This document shows, piece after piece, positions 37,725 through 46,857 of a DNA stretch of 64,000 nucleotides. The first letter of the stretch is position 1. Each line of letters opens with the position of its first letter. Source of the stretch: Reichenbachiella agariperforans (lineage in GTDB: Bacteria; Bacteroidota; Bacteroidia; Cytophagales; Cyclobacteriaceae); the NCBI RefSeq assembly GCF_900142205.1, contig NZ_FRAA01000006.1:203442-267441 (forward strand). The letters are read 5' to 3'. Under the pieces are notes generated by a model. The model did not search any database and had not been told where the DNA came from. It saw only the letters and a program-made list of their open reading frames with translations. The position numbers and the translations under genes are program-made.

Positions 37725-38696
37725 ATGAGTGAGCATCTATATGACGAGATACCGTCACTGGATTTGGCAGATTTTTTATCCACAGATCCAGACATTAAAG
37801 CCCATTTCGTAGCTGAACTGGGTCGTGCCTATACCAACATTGGTTTCGTGGCAATAAAAAATCATGGGTTATCTGATGCATTGGTTCAAAATCTATATCA
37901 ATGTGTGCAGGATTTTTTTTCCCTGCCGACGGAGGTCAAAGAAAAGTACGAAGTGCCAGAGTTGTTTGGTCAGAGAGGATACATCGGCAAGGGCAAGGAG
38001 CACGCGAAAGGTAGAAAGACAGGGGATTTAAAAGAATTTTATCACGTTGGACAAATAGTAGAGGATGATGACCCCATCAAGGAACAGTATCCAGATAATA
38101 TATGGCCTGCCGAAGTGGTCGCATTTGAGAATGTAGCGTCAGAGGCCTACAAAACCTTAGAATCGACGGGTAAAAATATGCTGCGAGCAATTGCGCTGTA
38201 TCTTGATTTGGAAGAGGACTATTTCGAAAGTCGTGTACATAATGGCAACAGTATCCTGCGTCCGATTCACTATTTCCCAATAGACAACCCTGAGGAGATA
38301 CCAGCAGATGCAGTACGTGCTGCGGAGCATGGTGATATTAATTTGATCACGCTACTGATGGGGGCTAGTGCGGATGGACTCCAGGTCAAGCGTAGAGATG
38401 ACAAGTGGATACCTATTACCGCCCTGCCTGAGCAGATCATTGTGAATGTAGGAGATATGCTGGCTCGGCACACCAATGATGAATTGAAATCAACAATACA
38501 TCGGGTGGTCAATCCACCAAGAGAACTGATGAGGACATCTCGTTTTTCTATTCCGTTCTTTATGCACCCAAGATCGGAAATGGATTTGACCTGTTTGCCT
38601 GGGTGTGTAGATGACGAACATCCAAAAAAATACGAAGATATCACTGCGGGAGAGTTTTTGCATCAGCGTCTCGCTGAGATTGGGTTGAAAAAATGA
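37725..38696 (+). CDS. 2-oxoglutarate/Fe(II) oxygenase, isopenicillin N synthase-like
   Basis: The 323-residue enzyme has the N-terminal DIOX_N region (IPSLDLADFL, GFVAIKNHGL) and a double-stranded beta-helix core. The iron ligands are His202-x-Asp204 (EHGDINLIT) and His259 (STIHRVV), and Arg273-x-Ser275 (RFS) binds 2-oxoglutarate. The family hydroxylates or desaturates diverse small molecules. True IPNS activity is unlikely, as no NRPS is near. It overlaps the ChrA-type gene by 4 bp (ATGA), so the two are coupled. Confidence 0.87.
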   Translation: MSEHLYDEIPSLDLADFLSTDPDIKAHFVAELGRAYTNIGFVAIKNHGLSDALVQNLYQCVQDFFSLPTEVKEKYEVPELFGQRGYIGKGKEHAKGRKTGDLKEFYHVGQIVEDDDPIKEQYPDNIWPAEVVAFENVASEAYKTLESTGKNMLRAIALYLDLEEDYFESRVHNGNSILRPIHYFPIDNPEEIPADAVRAAEHGDINLITLLMGASADGLQVKRRDDKWIPITALPEQIIVNVGDMLARHTNDELKSTIHRVVNPPRELMRTSRFSIPFFMHPRSEMDLTCLPGCVDDEHPKKYEDITAGEFLHQRLAEIGLKK

Positions 38697-39892
38697 CCAT
38701 TAAGAAAGTTCGATATTATATTTTTTTAAGAGATGTGATCATCTTAGCTGTGACTGCATTCGGTGGCCCACAGGCTCATTTTGCTATGATGCTAGATATG
38801 ATGGTCAAGAAGAGACGATATCTCGACGAGAAGGATTTTATAGAGCTCCATGCGCTTTGTCAATTTTTGCCAGGTCCTACCTCCACTCAGACACTTACCG
38901 CGATAGGCTTCAAGGTAGGAGGGCCAAATTTGGCATATTTAACACTCTTAGTTTGGATCATCCCTGCGTTTATCATTATGTCTACGGCTGGTGTGTTGAT
39001 TTCGTCTTTGGAGGAGCATGATATATCGTTGAGTTTCACGAGGTATATACAGCCAACGGCGGTAGGGATCGTTAGCTACTCGGCATATATAATCATTAGA
39101 AAAGTGATTCACACTAGGTTGGCGATAGGTCTGATGATCGCTGCTGCTGTTAGTAGTTTTCTCATCCGTACACCCTATGTTTTTCCCGCTTTGATTTTAA
39201 TCGGAGGGGCAATTACAGGGGTCAATTACAAACGTCAGCAAAAGGAAGAGAAGGAGGGGATCAATATAGAATGGGCTAATTTCTTTCTTTGGGGAGCTGT
39301 GTTATTAGGAGCTGCAGGTTTAGGTGCTGTGACACATTGGAGAGGAATAGATCTTTTTGAGAATTTCTATCGAATTGGTAGTTTGATATTTGGTGGGGGG
39401 CAAGTGCTCGTGCCGTTCCTGTTTACGGAGTTTGTAGAGTTCAAGGGGTATTTGTCATCAGAAGAGTTTTTGTCTGGCTATGCCTTGGTACAGGCAGTGC
39501 CTGGTCCCGTATTTTCTTTTGCTGGTTTTGTAGGGTCTGTATCTATGAGGGAGTATGGTGTTTTAGGTCAATATTTAGGCGGCTTTCTGTCTGCCGTGGG
39601 CGTATTTCTACCAGGTGCATTTTTGATCTTCTTTGTGATTCGTTTTTGGGATGAATTAAAGAAATTTAGAATTGTAAAGGCCTCCTTAGATGGAGTCAAT
39701 GCAGTAAGTGCGGGTATGATTTTAGCAGCTGCTTTGTTATTGCTTTTACCACTGATAGATTTTTCTTTCCCTGGGTATGAGAGCTATCTTAACATTGGTA
39801 TTGTCTTGTCTACCATTTTGGTTCTCATCTATACTAAGATCCCTGCACCTGTATTGATTGGACTTGGATTGATTCTAGGGATATTACTATAG
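38693..39892 (+). CDS. Chromate transporter (ChrA) family protein
   Basis: The 399-residue protein has about ten membrane helices and the duplicated CHR motifs: AFGGPQAHFAMM with LPGPTSTQT in the first half, and FGGGQVLVPFL with AVPGPVFSF in the second half. ChrA exports chromate in some bacteria. In many marine bacteria the family's substrate is unknown. It is translationally coupled to the 2OG oxygenase upstream. A 318-bp spacer follows. Confidence 0.88.
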   Translation: MTIKKVRYYIFLRDVIILAVTAFGGPQAHFAMMLDMMVKKRRYLDEKDFIELHALCQFLPGPTSTQTLTAIGFKVGGPNLAYLTLLVWIIPAFIIMSTAGVLISSLEEHDISLSFTRYIQPTAVGIVSYSAYIIIRKVIHTRLAIGLMIAAAVSSFLIRTPYVFPALILIGGAITGVNYKRQQKEEKEGINIEWANFFLWGAVLLGAAGLGAVTHWRGIDLFENFYRIGSLIFGGGQVLVPFLFTEFVEFKGYLSSEEFLSGYALVQAVPGPVFSFAGFVGSVSMREYGVLGQYLGGFLSAVGVFLPGAFLIFFVIRFWDELKKFRIVKASLDGVNAVSAGMILAAALLLLLPLIDFSFPGYESYLNIGIVLSTILVLIYTKIPAPVLIGLGLILGILL

Positions 39893-40150
39893 TAATAAAT
39901 TAGGAGATTGTCTTTGGCTAATACTATCATACTTGTTGTCTTGTACCAGTTGCGATTGTTTTGGATCAATCAATTATGCTAGAGTGAAATTCAATACCTG
40001 TTTAATTTGTTAGAGGGTGCGTGAGTGTTCGATATTCTATTGTTGCTCATGGAAACGCTATCTCTATACTGCATAGAAAAAGTATTTGAATAATGAAGCA
40101 ATTCTCGGGAATATAGACTGCACTATTGTTTTGTTGGAAACGTGGCGCAG
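39893..40150. other. Non-coding spacer, no recognisable feature
   Basis: AT-rich sequence with no credible open frame, RNA gene or repeat that I can see. It is flanked by the end of the ChrA-type gene and the terminator of the minus-strand envelope operon. Confidence 0.4.
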
Positions 40151-40186
40151 AAAAAAGGCCTTGTCTAACATCTGTTAAACAAGGCC
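40151..40186 (-). terminator. Intrinsic terminator of the bamA-skp operon
   Basis: GGCCTTGT (40157-40164) pairs with ACAAGGCC (40179-40186). The inner TAAC/GTTA extends the stem after one mismatch. On the minus strand the stem is followed by TTTTTT (A6 at 40151-40156). It lies 25 bp beyond the stop of the last skp-like gene. Confidence 0.85.
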
Positions 40187-40210
40187 CTAAAAACGTTTTG
40201 TAGCTTCTGA

Positions 40211-40762
40211 TTAGTTACCTGCTCCGCCAGTAGTAGGAGGAGTGATGCCTAATTTCTTGAAAATTAAATCTGATACGTCAAATTTCTCATCAGCATCCAA
40301 TAAAATATCAACGCCTGGTACACCTGTGCTGAATATAGCATCGAACCCTTGCTCAGTTCTAACAGCCTTAATCGCTGTTCCTATTTCCTCAAAAAGTGGC
40401 GCATACAGCTCGTTTTGCTTTTTTTGTAATGACACTTGCGCATCTTGTTGGAATTTTTCCAATCGCGCTTGTAGATTTTGCAATTCAGACTCTTTGTCAG
40501 CTCTCATGATGTCGGTCATTGTAGCAGCTCCTTGCTGATACTCTTGCAGTTTAGTTTGGAATTCTTGTCCTTTTGACTGCAATTGGTTTTGAAGCTGAGA
40601 CTCGTAGGTTTTGTACTCAGAGTCTACTTGTTTAGCTTTTGGCATTTGGCTCAATATATATTCTACATTGGTGTATCCAAATTTGAAAGAGGTTGCCTGA
40701 GCTTGAACCCCAAGCGATACAGATACCAATACCAATACTGCGATTAATGATTTGATCTTCAT
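40211..40762 (-). CDS. OmpH/Skp-family periplasmic chaperone (second copy)
   Basis: The 183-residue protein has a signal peptide (SLIAVLVLVSVSLGVQAQA) and the mature start FKFGYTNVEYILSQMP typical of Bacteroidota OmpH proteins. A long coiled coil (~40-120) forms the tentacle, and the C-terminal strand region ends DVSDLIFKKLGI. Skp holds unfolded outer-membrane proteins for delivery to BamA. It is the last gene of the envelope operon, 14 bp after its paralogue. Confidence 0.9.
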   Translation of the reverse strand: MKIKSLIAVLVLVSVSLGVQAQATSFKFGYTNVEYILSQMPKAKQVDSEYKTYESQLQNQLQSKGQEFQTKLQEYQQGAATMTDIMRADKESELQNLQARLEKFQQDAQVSLQKKQNELYAPLFEEIGTAIKAVRTEQGFDAIFSTGVPGVDILLDADEKFDVSDLIFKKLGITPPTTGGAGN

Positions 40763-40776
40763 ATTTCTATCCTAAA

Positions 40777-41328
40777 TTAGTTATTACTTATTACATCGTT
40801 TTTATCACCCAACCCTAATTCTTCTAACACATAATCCGTGTAGTCATGCACAGGATCGGTATATATCATGACTAGATCACCAGATTTGTCAAAAACAATC
40901 TGCAATCTATGAACTTTTGCTACTTTTTCTACTGATTCGAAAACTTTGTCTTGAACAGGTTTGATGAGTTCTTTCTTTTTGAGAAAAAACAAGCCTTCAA
41001 ATCCGAATATCTTATTCTGATACTCTTTTACTTCGTTCCATTTTCGATCGATTTCCTTGTAACGATCATCTTTCATTTCCTTAGTTAGCAAGACTTCTTC
41101 TGCTTTTAAGGATGTCTCCAGCGCTTGGATTTCCTTGTACATTTCTTGTATTTCGGCCTCCCATGCTTTGGATAATTTTGCAATCTCTGCATTAGCTTCT
41201 TTGTATTCAGACATCTGACTTAGCACGTAATCCGTGTCTACGTAACCAAATTTTTGTGCCAAAAGCGCATTTGACTGACATAGAAGCAGTATTACAAGAA
41301 TCGAACCGAAATTAATTATATTCTTCAT
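40777..41328 (-). CDS. OmpH/Skp-family periplasmic chaperone (first copy)
   Basis: From ATG 41328 the protein is 183 residues, the same as its neighbour, with signal KNIINFGSILVILLLCQSNA and mature QKFGYVDTDYVLSQMSEY. An in-frame ATG at 41382 would add 18 residues and hide the signal, so the downstream ATG is preferred. A coiled coil (~45-120) follows, and residues ~120-175 form the conserved body. The tandem arrangement behind bamA is typical of Bacteroidota. Confidence 0.88.
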   Translation of the reverse strand: MKNIINFGSILVILLLCQSNALLAQKFGYVDTDYVLSQMSEYKEANAEIAKLSKAWEAEIQEMYKEIQALETSLKAEEVLLTKEMKDDRYKEIDRKWNEVKEYQNKIFGFEGLFFLKKKELIKPVQDKVFESVEKVAKVHRLQIVFDKSGDLVMIYTDPVHDYTDYVLEELGLGDKNDVISNN

Positions 41329-41396
41329 TTTGCGCATCATAGGATTTAAAATTAGTCCATTGTTTGCTAATGATTTGTTCATTCTTGCTTTTTATT

Positions 41397-44081
41397 CTAG
41401 CGTAGGGTTTGGCCGATTGAGAAGTGAATCTGACCACCACTAGCCGACCCGTTCGGGTTGCTTGGGTCTGGATCGAAACCATAGCCCCAGTCAATGCCTA
41501 AGAGACCAAATGCGGGCATGAATATCCTGACACCAGCACCTGCCGAGGTGTAGAGGTTGTTAGGATTGTACTCTGTAAAGTCGAGCCAGTTGTTGCCCGC
41601 TTCTGCAAAACTCAATACATATATGGTTGCCGATGGGTTCAATGATACTGGATATCTCAGTTCGAAAACGAACTTGTTGTACAAAGTACCTCCTCTGATC
41701 ACGTTACCATTGACTGTTTCGGTAGGAGTGATCGAGTTGTTGTCATACCCTCTGAGTCCAATGATATCATTACCCAAGAGGAAGTTAGAGCCTGTGAGAC
41801 CGTCACCCCCGAGTTGGAACCTCTCGAATGGACCTATTCCTGTAGTACTTTGATATGATCCTAAATATCCCATGTGTGCTCGTGCAGATAGGACTAGGTT
41901 ACCCGCTAGCTGCATGTAGTATTTGGCGTCAAACATCCATTTGTGATATTCTACCCATTTGTATCGGTCGTTGTTAGATGCAGATTGGTAGTCTAGGTCA
42001 TTGAACAAAGAATACGGAGGAGTTAGTGCTAAACTCAAGCTGATTGATGACCCATTTCTAGGGTACATCGGGCTGTCGACACTATTCCTTGATAGCGTAG
42101 TAGTGAAGGTAAAGTTGTTTGCTATACCAGTTCCTTCATCAAAACCTAGGCTCTGCCCAAATCGGTAAAGGTTGTAGTTCGTGTAAGATACAGCGTTACT
42201 CAGTGTGAAATAGTCATCAGGCCACTTGAGTCGTTGTCCCAAACTAACTGTCACACCTGTTACCTGCATTGACCCTAGTATTTCTCTTCTGTTGTAGGGG
42301 TTGAGACTGCGTTGTACAGAATAGTTGTAGCTCACGCCGAAAGATTTCGGTTTTTTACCGCCTAACCAAGGTTCAGAGAAGCTAATAGAGTAACTCTGGA
42401 ATTGGCGGCCATTGGCTTGCAATCTAAGAGACAGCTTTTGACCATCACCTACGGGGAGAGGTCTCCATTTGTCAAAGTGAGTCAAGTTTCTCAAAGAGAA
42501 ATTGTTGAAAGTCAGTCCTAAGGTTCCTACAAACCCGAAAGATCCACCCCATCCACCGGATAGCTCGATTTGATCACTTGGTCTTTCTTCTAGTGACCAT
42601 TCTATATCCACGGTCTCGTCTACAGGGTTTGGTATCGGATTAGGTGATACTGTTTCGGGGTTGAAGTAGCCAAGTTGTGATAGTTCGCGCTGTGTCCTGA
42701 TAAGCTCCGATCTGCTGAATTTTTGTCCAGGAAGCGTTCTGAGTTCACGCATGATCACATGGTCGTTGGTACGGTCGTTACCTGTTACGTATACCTTACG
42801 TATAGTTGCTTGTGCCCCTTCGTAGATTCTCATTTCCACATCAATGGAGTCTCCTTCAATCTTGACCTCCACTGGATTGACGGAGAAGAATAGATACCCA
42901 TTGTCCATGTACAGCGAACTGATGTCTGGGCCGTTCGGGTTATAATTTAGTTTCTTGTCCAGAGATTCCATATTGTAGATGTCACCTCGCTCTACACCCA
43001 AAATTTGATCAAGTGTTCTGTCATCATGGATAAAGTTACCCGTCCACGTGATCTCTCTAAAAAAGTACTGTTGACCAGGAACGATGCGTATGTCTATGTC
43101 AACAGAGTTCTCGTCTATGGTGACAATGGTGTCTTCTGCGATGTAGGCATCACGATACCCTTTGGAGTTGTAAAATGCAATAAGTGCCTCTTTGTCCTCT
43201 TTGTACTTTTCTTCTACGAATTTAGAAGATTTGAAAACGTTTAGTTTAACGTTTTCAATCACTAAGTTTATTAGTGGTTTAGTGAGACTGTACCATGCTG
43301 TGTCTTCTTCGTCTTTGATTTTTACACGTTTGTCTTTGGGCTTTAAGGCATTGATACCTGTCGCGATTAATGCTCCTGCGATTTTGAATCTTGGTCTTTC
43401 TCCAGTATTCTTCATTTTCCCTTTTAGTTTCATCTCAGGGAAGTTCTCATTGCCAACGAAATTGACGTTTCTGATTTTAACTTTTCTATTTTTTTCGATA
43501 TCAATGTCTAACATGACACTATTGCTGATAATAGAGTCTTGGCTGTATCTGATATCTACTTGTGTGTTTAGAAATCCTTTTTCATAGAAGTACTTTTTGA
43601 CAGTGAGTTCGCTGTTTTTGATAATAGCGTCTGTCATCACACGTCCTCGGATAAGGTTAATTTTCTCCCGTAGGTCAGACTCTTCACTTTTGGTAATACC
43701 ATGAAAGTTGAATCGACTAAGCCTTGGACGTTCGGTTAGTTCAATAGTGAGGTAAATATTAGAGCCCTCTACTTTGGTGGCATAGATTTCTACATTACCG
43801 ATTAGTCCTTGTTTCCAAAGTTTTTTGATGGCCTGAGTGATGTCATCACCAGGAATTTTCACTTTGTCACCGACTTTGAGCCCAGAGATGGATGTCAGCG
43901 CGATATGGTCGAGGTATTCGGCACCTACTACTTGGATTTCAGCGATAGTGTATTCTTTAGGGTTGGAATAGTTGATACGTACGGTATTTTCCGATTTGGT
44001 TCTACCGTAGTTGCCATACCTAATCTGCCCAAAAGCACCTGTGCATGTTATAAGAAGTATAAATAATAACTTGATTTTCAT
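41397..44081 (-). CDS. bamA: Outer-membrane assembly factor BamA
   Basis: BamA inserts beta-barrel proteins into the outer membrane. The 894-residue protein has a signal peptide (KIKLLFILLITCTGAFG) and a series of POTRA domains over about residues 30-475 (YTIAEIQVVGAEYLD, IRNVNFVGNENF, FREITWTGN, IRKVYVTGNDRT). The Omp85 barrel carries the LRGY motif near residue 775 and ends near HFSIGQTLR. It is preceded by uppS and followed by two skp-like genes. Confidence 0.95.
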   Translation of the reverse strand: MKIKLLFILLITCTGAFGQIRYGNYGRTKSENTVRINYSNPKEYTIAEIQVVGAEYLDHIALTSISGLKVGDKVKIPGDDITQAIKKLWKQGLIGNVEIYATKVEGSNIYLTIELTERPRLSRFNFHGITKSEESDLREKINLIRGRVMTDAIIKNSELTVKKYFYEKGFLNTQVDIRYSQDSIISNSVMLDIDIEKNRKVKIRNVNFVGNENFPEMKLKGKMKNTGERPRFKIAGALIATGINALKPKDKRVKIKDEEDTAWYSLTKPLINLVIENVKLNVFKSSKFVEEKYKEDKEALIAFYNSKGYRDAYIAEDTIVTIDENSVDIDIRIVPGQQYFFREITWTGNFIHDDRTLDQILGVERGDIYNMESLDKKLNYNPNGPDISSLYMDNGYLFFSVNPVEVKIEGDSIDVEMRIYEGAQATIRKVYVTGNDRTNDHVIMRELRTLPGQKFSRSELIRTQRELSQLGYFNPETVSPNPIPNPVDETVDIEWSLEERPSDQIELSGGWGGSFGFVGTLGLTFNNFSLRNLTHFDKWRPLPVGDGQKLSLRLQANGRQFQSYSISFSEPWLGGKKPKSFGVSYNYSVQRSLNPYNRREILGSMQVTGVTVSLGQRLKWPDDYFTLSNAVSYTNYNLYRFGQSLGFDEGTGIANNFTFTTTLSRNSVDSPMYPRNGSSISLSLALTPPYSLFNDLDYQSASNNDRYKWVEYHKWMFDAKYYMQLAGNLVLSARAHMGYLGSYQSTTGIGPFERFQLGGDGLTGSNFLLGNDIIGLRGYDNNSITPTETVNGNVIRGGTLYNKFVFELRYPVSLNPSATIYVLSFAEAGNNWLDFTEYNPNNLYTSAGAGVRIFMPAFGLLGIDWGYGFDPDPSNPNGSASGGQIHFSIGQTLR

Positions 44082-44109
44082 TGTATATGTGCCGACGCTC
44101 CTGCCGTTA

Positions 44110-44847
44110 TTATTGCGTTAGTTGTTCACTGGTTTTGCCGTATCTTCTTTCCCTATTTTGGAAGTCAATTACAGCCTCGAAGAGATCATTTTTCCTAAAG
44201 TCAGGCCAAAGTTTGTCGGTAAAGTATAACTCAGCATAGGCGAGTTGCCATAGCAAAAAATTGCTCACTCTATGTTCTCCACTGGTCCTGATCATTAGTT
44301 CCACGTCAGGAGTACTGTGTTCGCTGATATAGCTATTGATATATGAGTTGTCGATTTGATCAATGTCAATTTTGTTATCCTTGATGTTTTGTAACAGTTT
44401 ATTCACACTTTTTCCAATTTCCCATCGGCCACTGTAGTTCAGAGCTAAGGAGAGAATCATGCCATCGTTTTTGCTAGTTTCTAATATCCCTTGCTCGAGG
44501 TTCTTTTGTGCCTCCTTTGGTAAATGCGAGATGTCCCCGATTGGTTGCAACCGGATATTGTTTTTCATCAAAGTTGGTATCTCTTTTTTGATAGTAGAGA
44601 CGAGTAGGTTCATTAAGCCATCTACTTCGACTTTGGGTCTGTTCCAGTTTTCAGTGGAAAAAGCATAGAGTGTCAATCGTCCTACCCCTATCTCGGCACA
44701 GCCTTCTGTTGTGTCTCGAACAGCTTTAATGGCATTCCTGTGACCAAACAGGCGAGTAGCACCGCGTTGCTTGGCCCACCGCCCATTGCCGTCCATGATA
44801 ACTGCTACGTGTTTTGGGATATTTGTTGAATCAATCTTCTCCTTCAT
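44110..44847 (-). CDS. uppS: Isoprenyl transferase (undecaprenyl diphosphate synthase)
   Basis: UppS makes the C55 lipid carrier for cell-wall and polysaccharide precursors. The 245-residue cis-prenyltransferase has AVIMDGNGRWAKQRG (~15-29, catalytic Asp19), LTLYAFSTENWNRP, and LMIRTSGEHRVSNFLLWQLAY near the C-terminus. Length is normal. It lies 28 bp upstream of bamA. Confidence 0.95.
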   Translation of the reverse strand: MKEKIDSTNIPKHVAVIMDGNGRWAKQRGATRLFGHRNAIKAVRDTTEGCAEIGVGRLTLYAFSTENWNRPKVEVDGLMNLLVSTIKKEIPTLMKNNIRLQPIGDISHLPKEAQKNLEQGILETSKNDGMILSLALNYSGRWEIGKSVNKLLQNIKDNKIDIDQIDNSYINSYISEHSTPDVELMIRTSGEHRVSNFLLWQLAYAELYFTDKLWPDFRKNDLFEAVIDFQNRERRYGKTSEQLTQ

Positions 44848-44932
44848 GCCGAATTGCTCTGGCTTTTATCTCTAAATAACCCGCAAAGTTGTACTTTTTT
44901 TTACTGAAAATGAACTCTAGAGAGGGATTTCC

Positions 44933-45631
44933 TTAGCGGTACAGTGTTTTGTTTGGTTGATACTTATAGGTACATGGTACTTTGAAAATCACGTAGGATA
45001 CAGACACGCCTACGAAGTAATACCAGTCTTTGTCTTCAGGATTGCCAAATTGAAAAGTTGGTTTTTCAAATAGTTCATTATCGGATATCCCATCGAATTG
45101 ATCGGTAAAGGTTTTTCTGGCGCCAAACTCAAGCCCGACATTGAATTTTCTACCTATGAGATGCTTTACCCCTCCTCCGAACGGGATGACAGGCTGAATG
45201 CCGCTGATATCCTCTGATCCAGTATCAAAAATCTTCATTACTCCCACACCTCCAAATATATATGGAGACCATTTAATGAGGGATTTTGGATTCTTGTAAT
45301 CTAAGAAATGAAATTCTATTGTAGCACTTCCTTCTAGTACTCTTCGTTCAAAACTCGCATTTCTAACCTCTCCGAGAGCGTCGAATGGGTGTTCGTCACT
45401 TCCAGATACTTTTCCATAAAGTGCTGAAAATCTGAAGCTGACATCTTTGTCATAATTCACTCGGTATAGAAGTTGTGCACCGAGGTTTTGGTTCAGTACA
45501 TCATAGCCTCTATAGAGGTCTCCCGAGTAGCTCATGCCACCGATTCCTATGCCGACTTCTGTACGTTGTGCAAAAGCGAATTGTCCCAAAAAAAGAAATG
45601 CCGACAGAATCGGCAAAATTTTATATTTCAT
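44933..45631 (-). CDS. DUF6089-type outer-membrane protein
   Basis: The 232-residue protein has a signal peptide (ILPILSAFLFLGQFAFA) followed by EVGIGIGGMSYSGDLYRG and other amphipathic strands (YIFGGVGVMKIF, GGGVKHLIGRKFNVGLEFG). This is the DUF6089 pattern of small Bacteroidota outer-membrane proteins. It is tandem with a longer paralogue and upstream of uppS and bamA, as in related genomes. Role unknown. Confidence 0.8.
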   Translation of the reverse strand: MKYKILPILSAFLFLGQFAFAQRTEVGIGIGGMSYSGDLYRGYDVLNQNLGAQLLYRVNYDKDVSFRFSALYGKVSGSDEHPFDALGEVRNASFERRVLEGSATIEFHFLDYKNPKSLIKWSPYIFGGVGVMKIFDTGSEDISGIQPVIPFGGGVKHLIGRKFNVGLEFGARKTFTDQFDGISDNELFEKPTFQFGNPEDKDWYYFVGVSVSYVIFKVPCTYKYQPNKTLYR

Positions 45632-45658
45632 AACAGCGTATGCTAAGATGTCTTAAAC

Positions 45659-46786
45659 TTATCTGAACTTCCCTCTAGCCATTCCTTTTTTATCTAGGAC
45701 ATAGACTAATCTAATCTGAGTTGTCACCAAGAAGTCTTTATTACTAGCGTCTGCCCTGTCTGTACCAGGAATATAGTTCCATCCATGGGTGTAGGAGGAA
45801 CTTGCATTAGGGTCCCACTGTAGACTAGGGTCGTTAACGTTTAAGTTAGTATTTGTACTGGTTGTAGGTACATCGTGTGGCTTGTTTTCCATTAGAGCTA
45901 CACCCTCGCCACCACGCTCCGAAAGCGCTCTAGCTAAATGGTCACTACCGAAGTAGTCTAGGTTCGCATATTTGCCCCCTATGTCATCTAAGTAATCTGT
46001 AAATAGGTATCTAAAACCAACTTCGAAATTGAGGTCAAAGTTTCTGGCCAATTTGATTTTTACTCCTAAACCTAGAGGTATTGCAAATTGAAATTTACTG
46101 TATGGTTTTAGGTTTAGTGAGTCTGAATACTGTCCTTCTGTACCGATTTTTTGGAGATCTACCCATTCTCCTCCATGACCTGTAGGGTTGCCTGCTTGGT
46201 CCGTTTCAGGAGCTTTGGCCTTAGGGGCATGGTGAAATACAGCTGCTCCTAGATACATATATGGATTGATTGGAAAACGGTTTTTTGCACCACCTTTCGT
46301 TGGGAAGAAGTCTATTTCTAAGCCTAGGGAGAGCTCTTTAATAGAGTTTTTGAAATGGTAGTTTCGTTGGTATCTTCCGTAATCATTAGGATCACCATCT
46401 GGATCACTACTACCCGTACTGTAGTCAGATGCTTTGATAGTGCCATAGTTGAAGCCTGCTCTAGCGAATATGCCAGGATATAGTGATTTGGATGCAGTAA
46501 TCCCGAATCCATCAGGGATGAACTTGTAGTCAGTACTGAACCTGCCATTGTTATTGGAAATGTCACCAAAGTAGTTGTTCATATTAGCGCTAATTCCAAT
46601 CGTGGCATATTTGGAGTTGCCACCATTTGTGTACCCTACTTTACCCCCTCGGTAGTTAGAATACTTCTTGCTATTGTTCTTTTTTTGGTAACTATACCTT
46701 GGTTTACGTCTTCTTTGTGCCTCTGCATCATGGATGCAAGACATAAATAAAGCCAGTAAAAGCGTGACTATTAGTGTGTTCTTCAT
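45659..46786 (-). CDS. DUF6089-like outer-membrane beta-barrel protein
   Basis: From ATG 46786 the protein is about 375 residues; an ATG at 46798 would add four. After the signal (KNTLIVTLLLALFMSCIHDAEAQ) comes a basic stretch (RRRKPRYSYQKKNNSKKYSNY). The barrel-like region holds TIGISANMNNYFGDIS, ARAGFNYGTI, YMYLGAAVFHHAPK and DLNFEVGFRYLFTDYLDD, and the last strand is QIRLVYVLDKK. The LFMSC motif could also be a lipobox. It is a paralogue of the next gene downstream. Confidence 0.75.
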   Translation of the reverse strand: MKNTLIVTLLLALFMSCIHDAEAQRRRKPRYSYQKKNNSKKYSNYRGGKVGYTNGGNSKYATIGISANMNNYFGDISNNNGRFSTDYKFIPDGFGITASKSLYPGIFARAGFNYGTIKASDYSTGSSDPDGDPNDYGRYQRNYHFKNSIKELSLGLEIDFFPTKGGAKNRFPINPYMYLGAAVFHHAPKAKAPETDQAGNPTGHGGEWVDLQKIGTEGQYSDSLNLKPYSKFQFAIPLGLGVKIKLARNFDLNFEVGFRYLFTDYLDDIGGKYANLDYFGSDHLARALSERGGEGVALMENKPHDVPTTSTNTNLNVNDPSLQWDPNASSSYTHGWNYIPGTDRADASNKDFLVTTQIRLVYVLDKKGMARGKFR

Positions 46787-46857
46787 TACAAAATTCATAC
46801 AACCTGTTGCTACAAAACTACATAAATGTAGTAATAAAAATATTTATCTCGCGAAAA

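Noticed and set aside
37725..38696. Beta-lactam (isopenicillin N) biosynthesis
   Set aside because: The family is broad, and no ACV synthetase or other beta-lactam gene is nearby.
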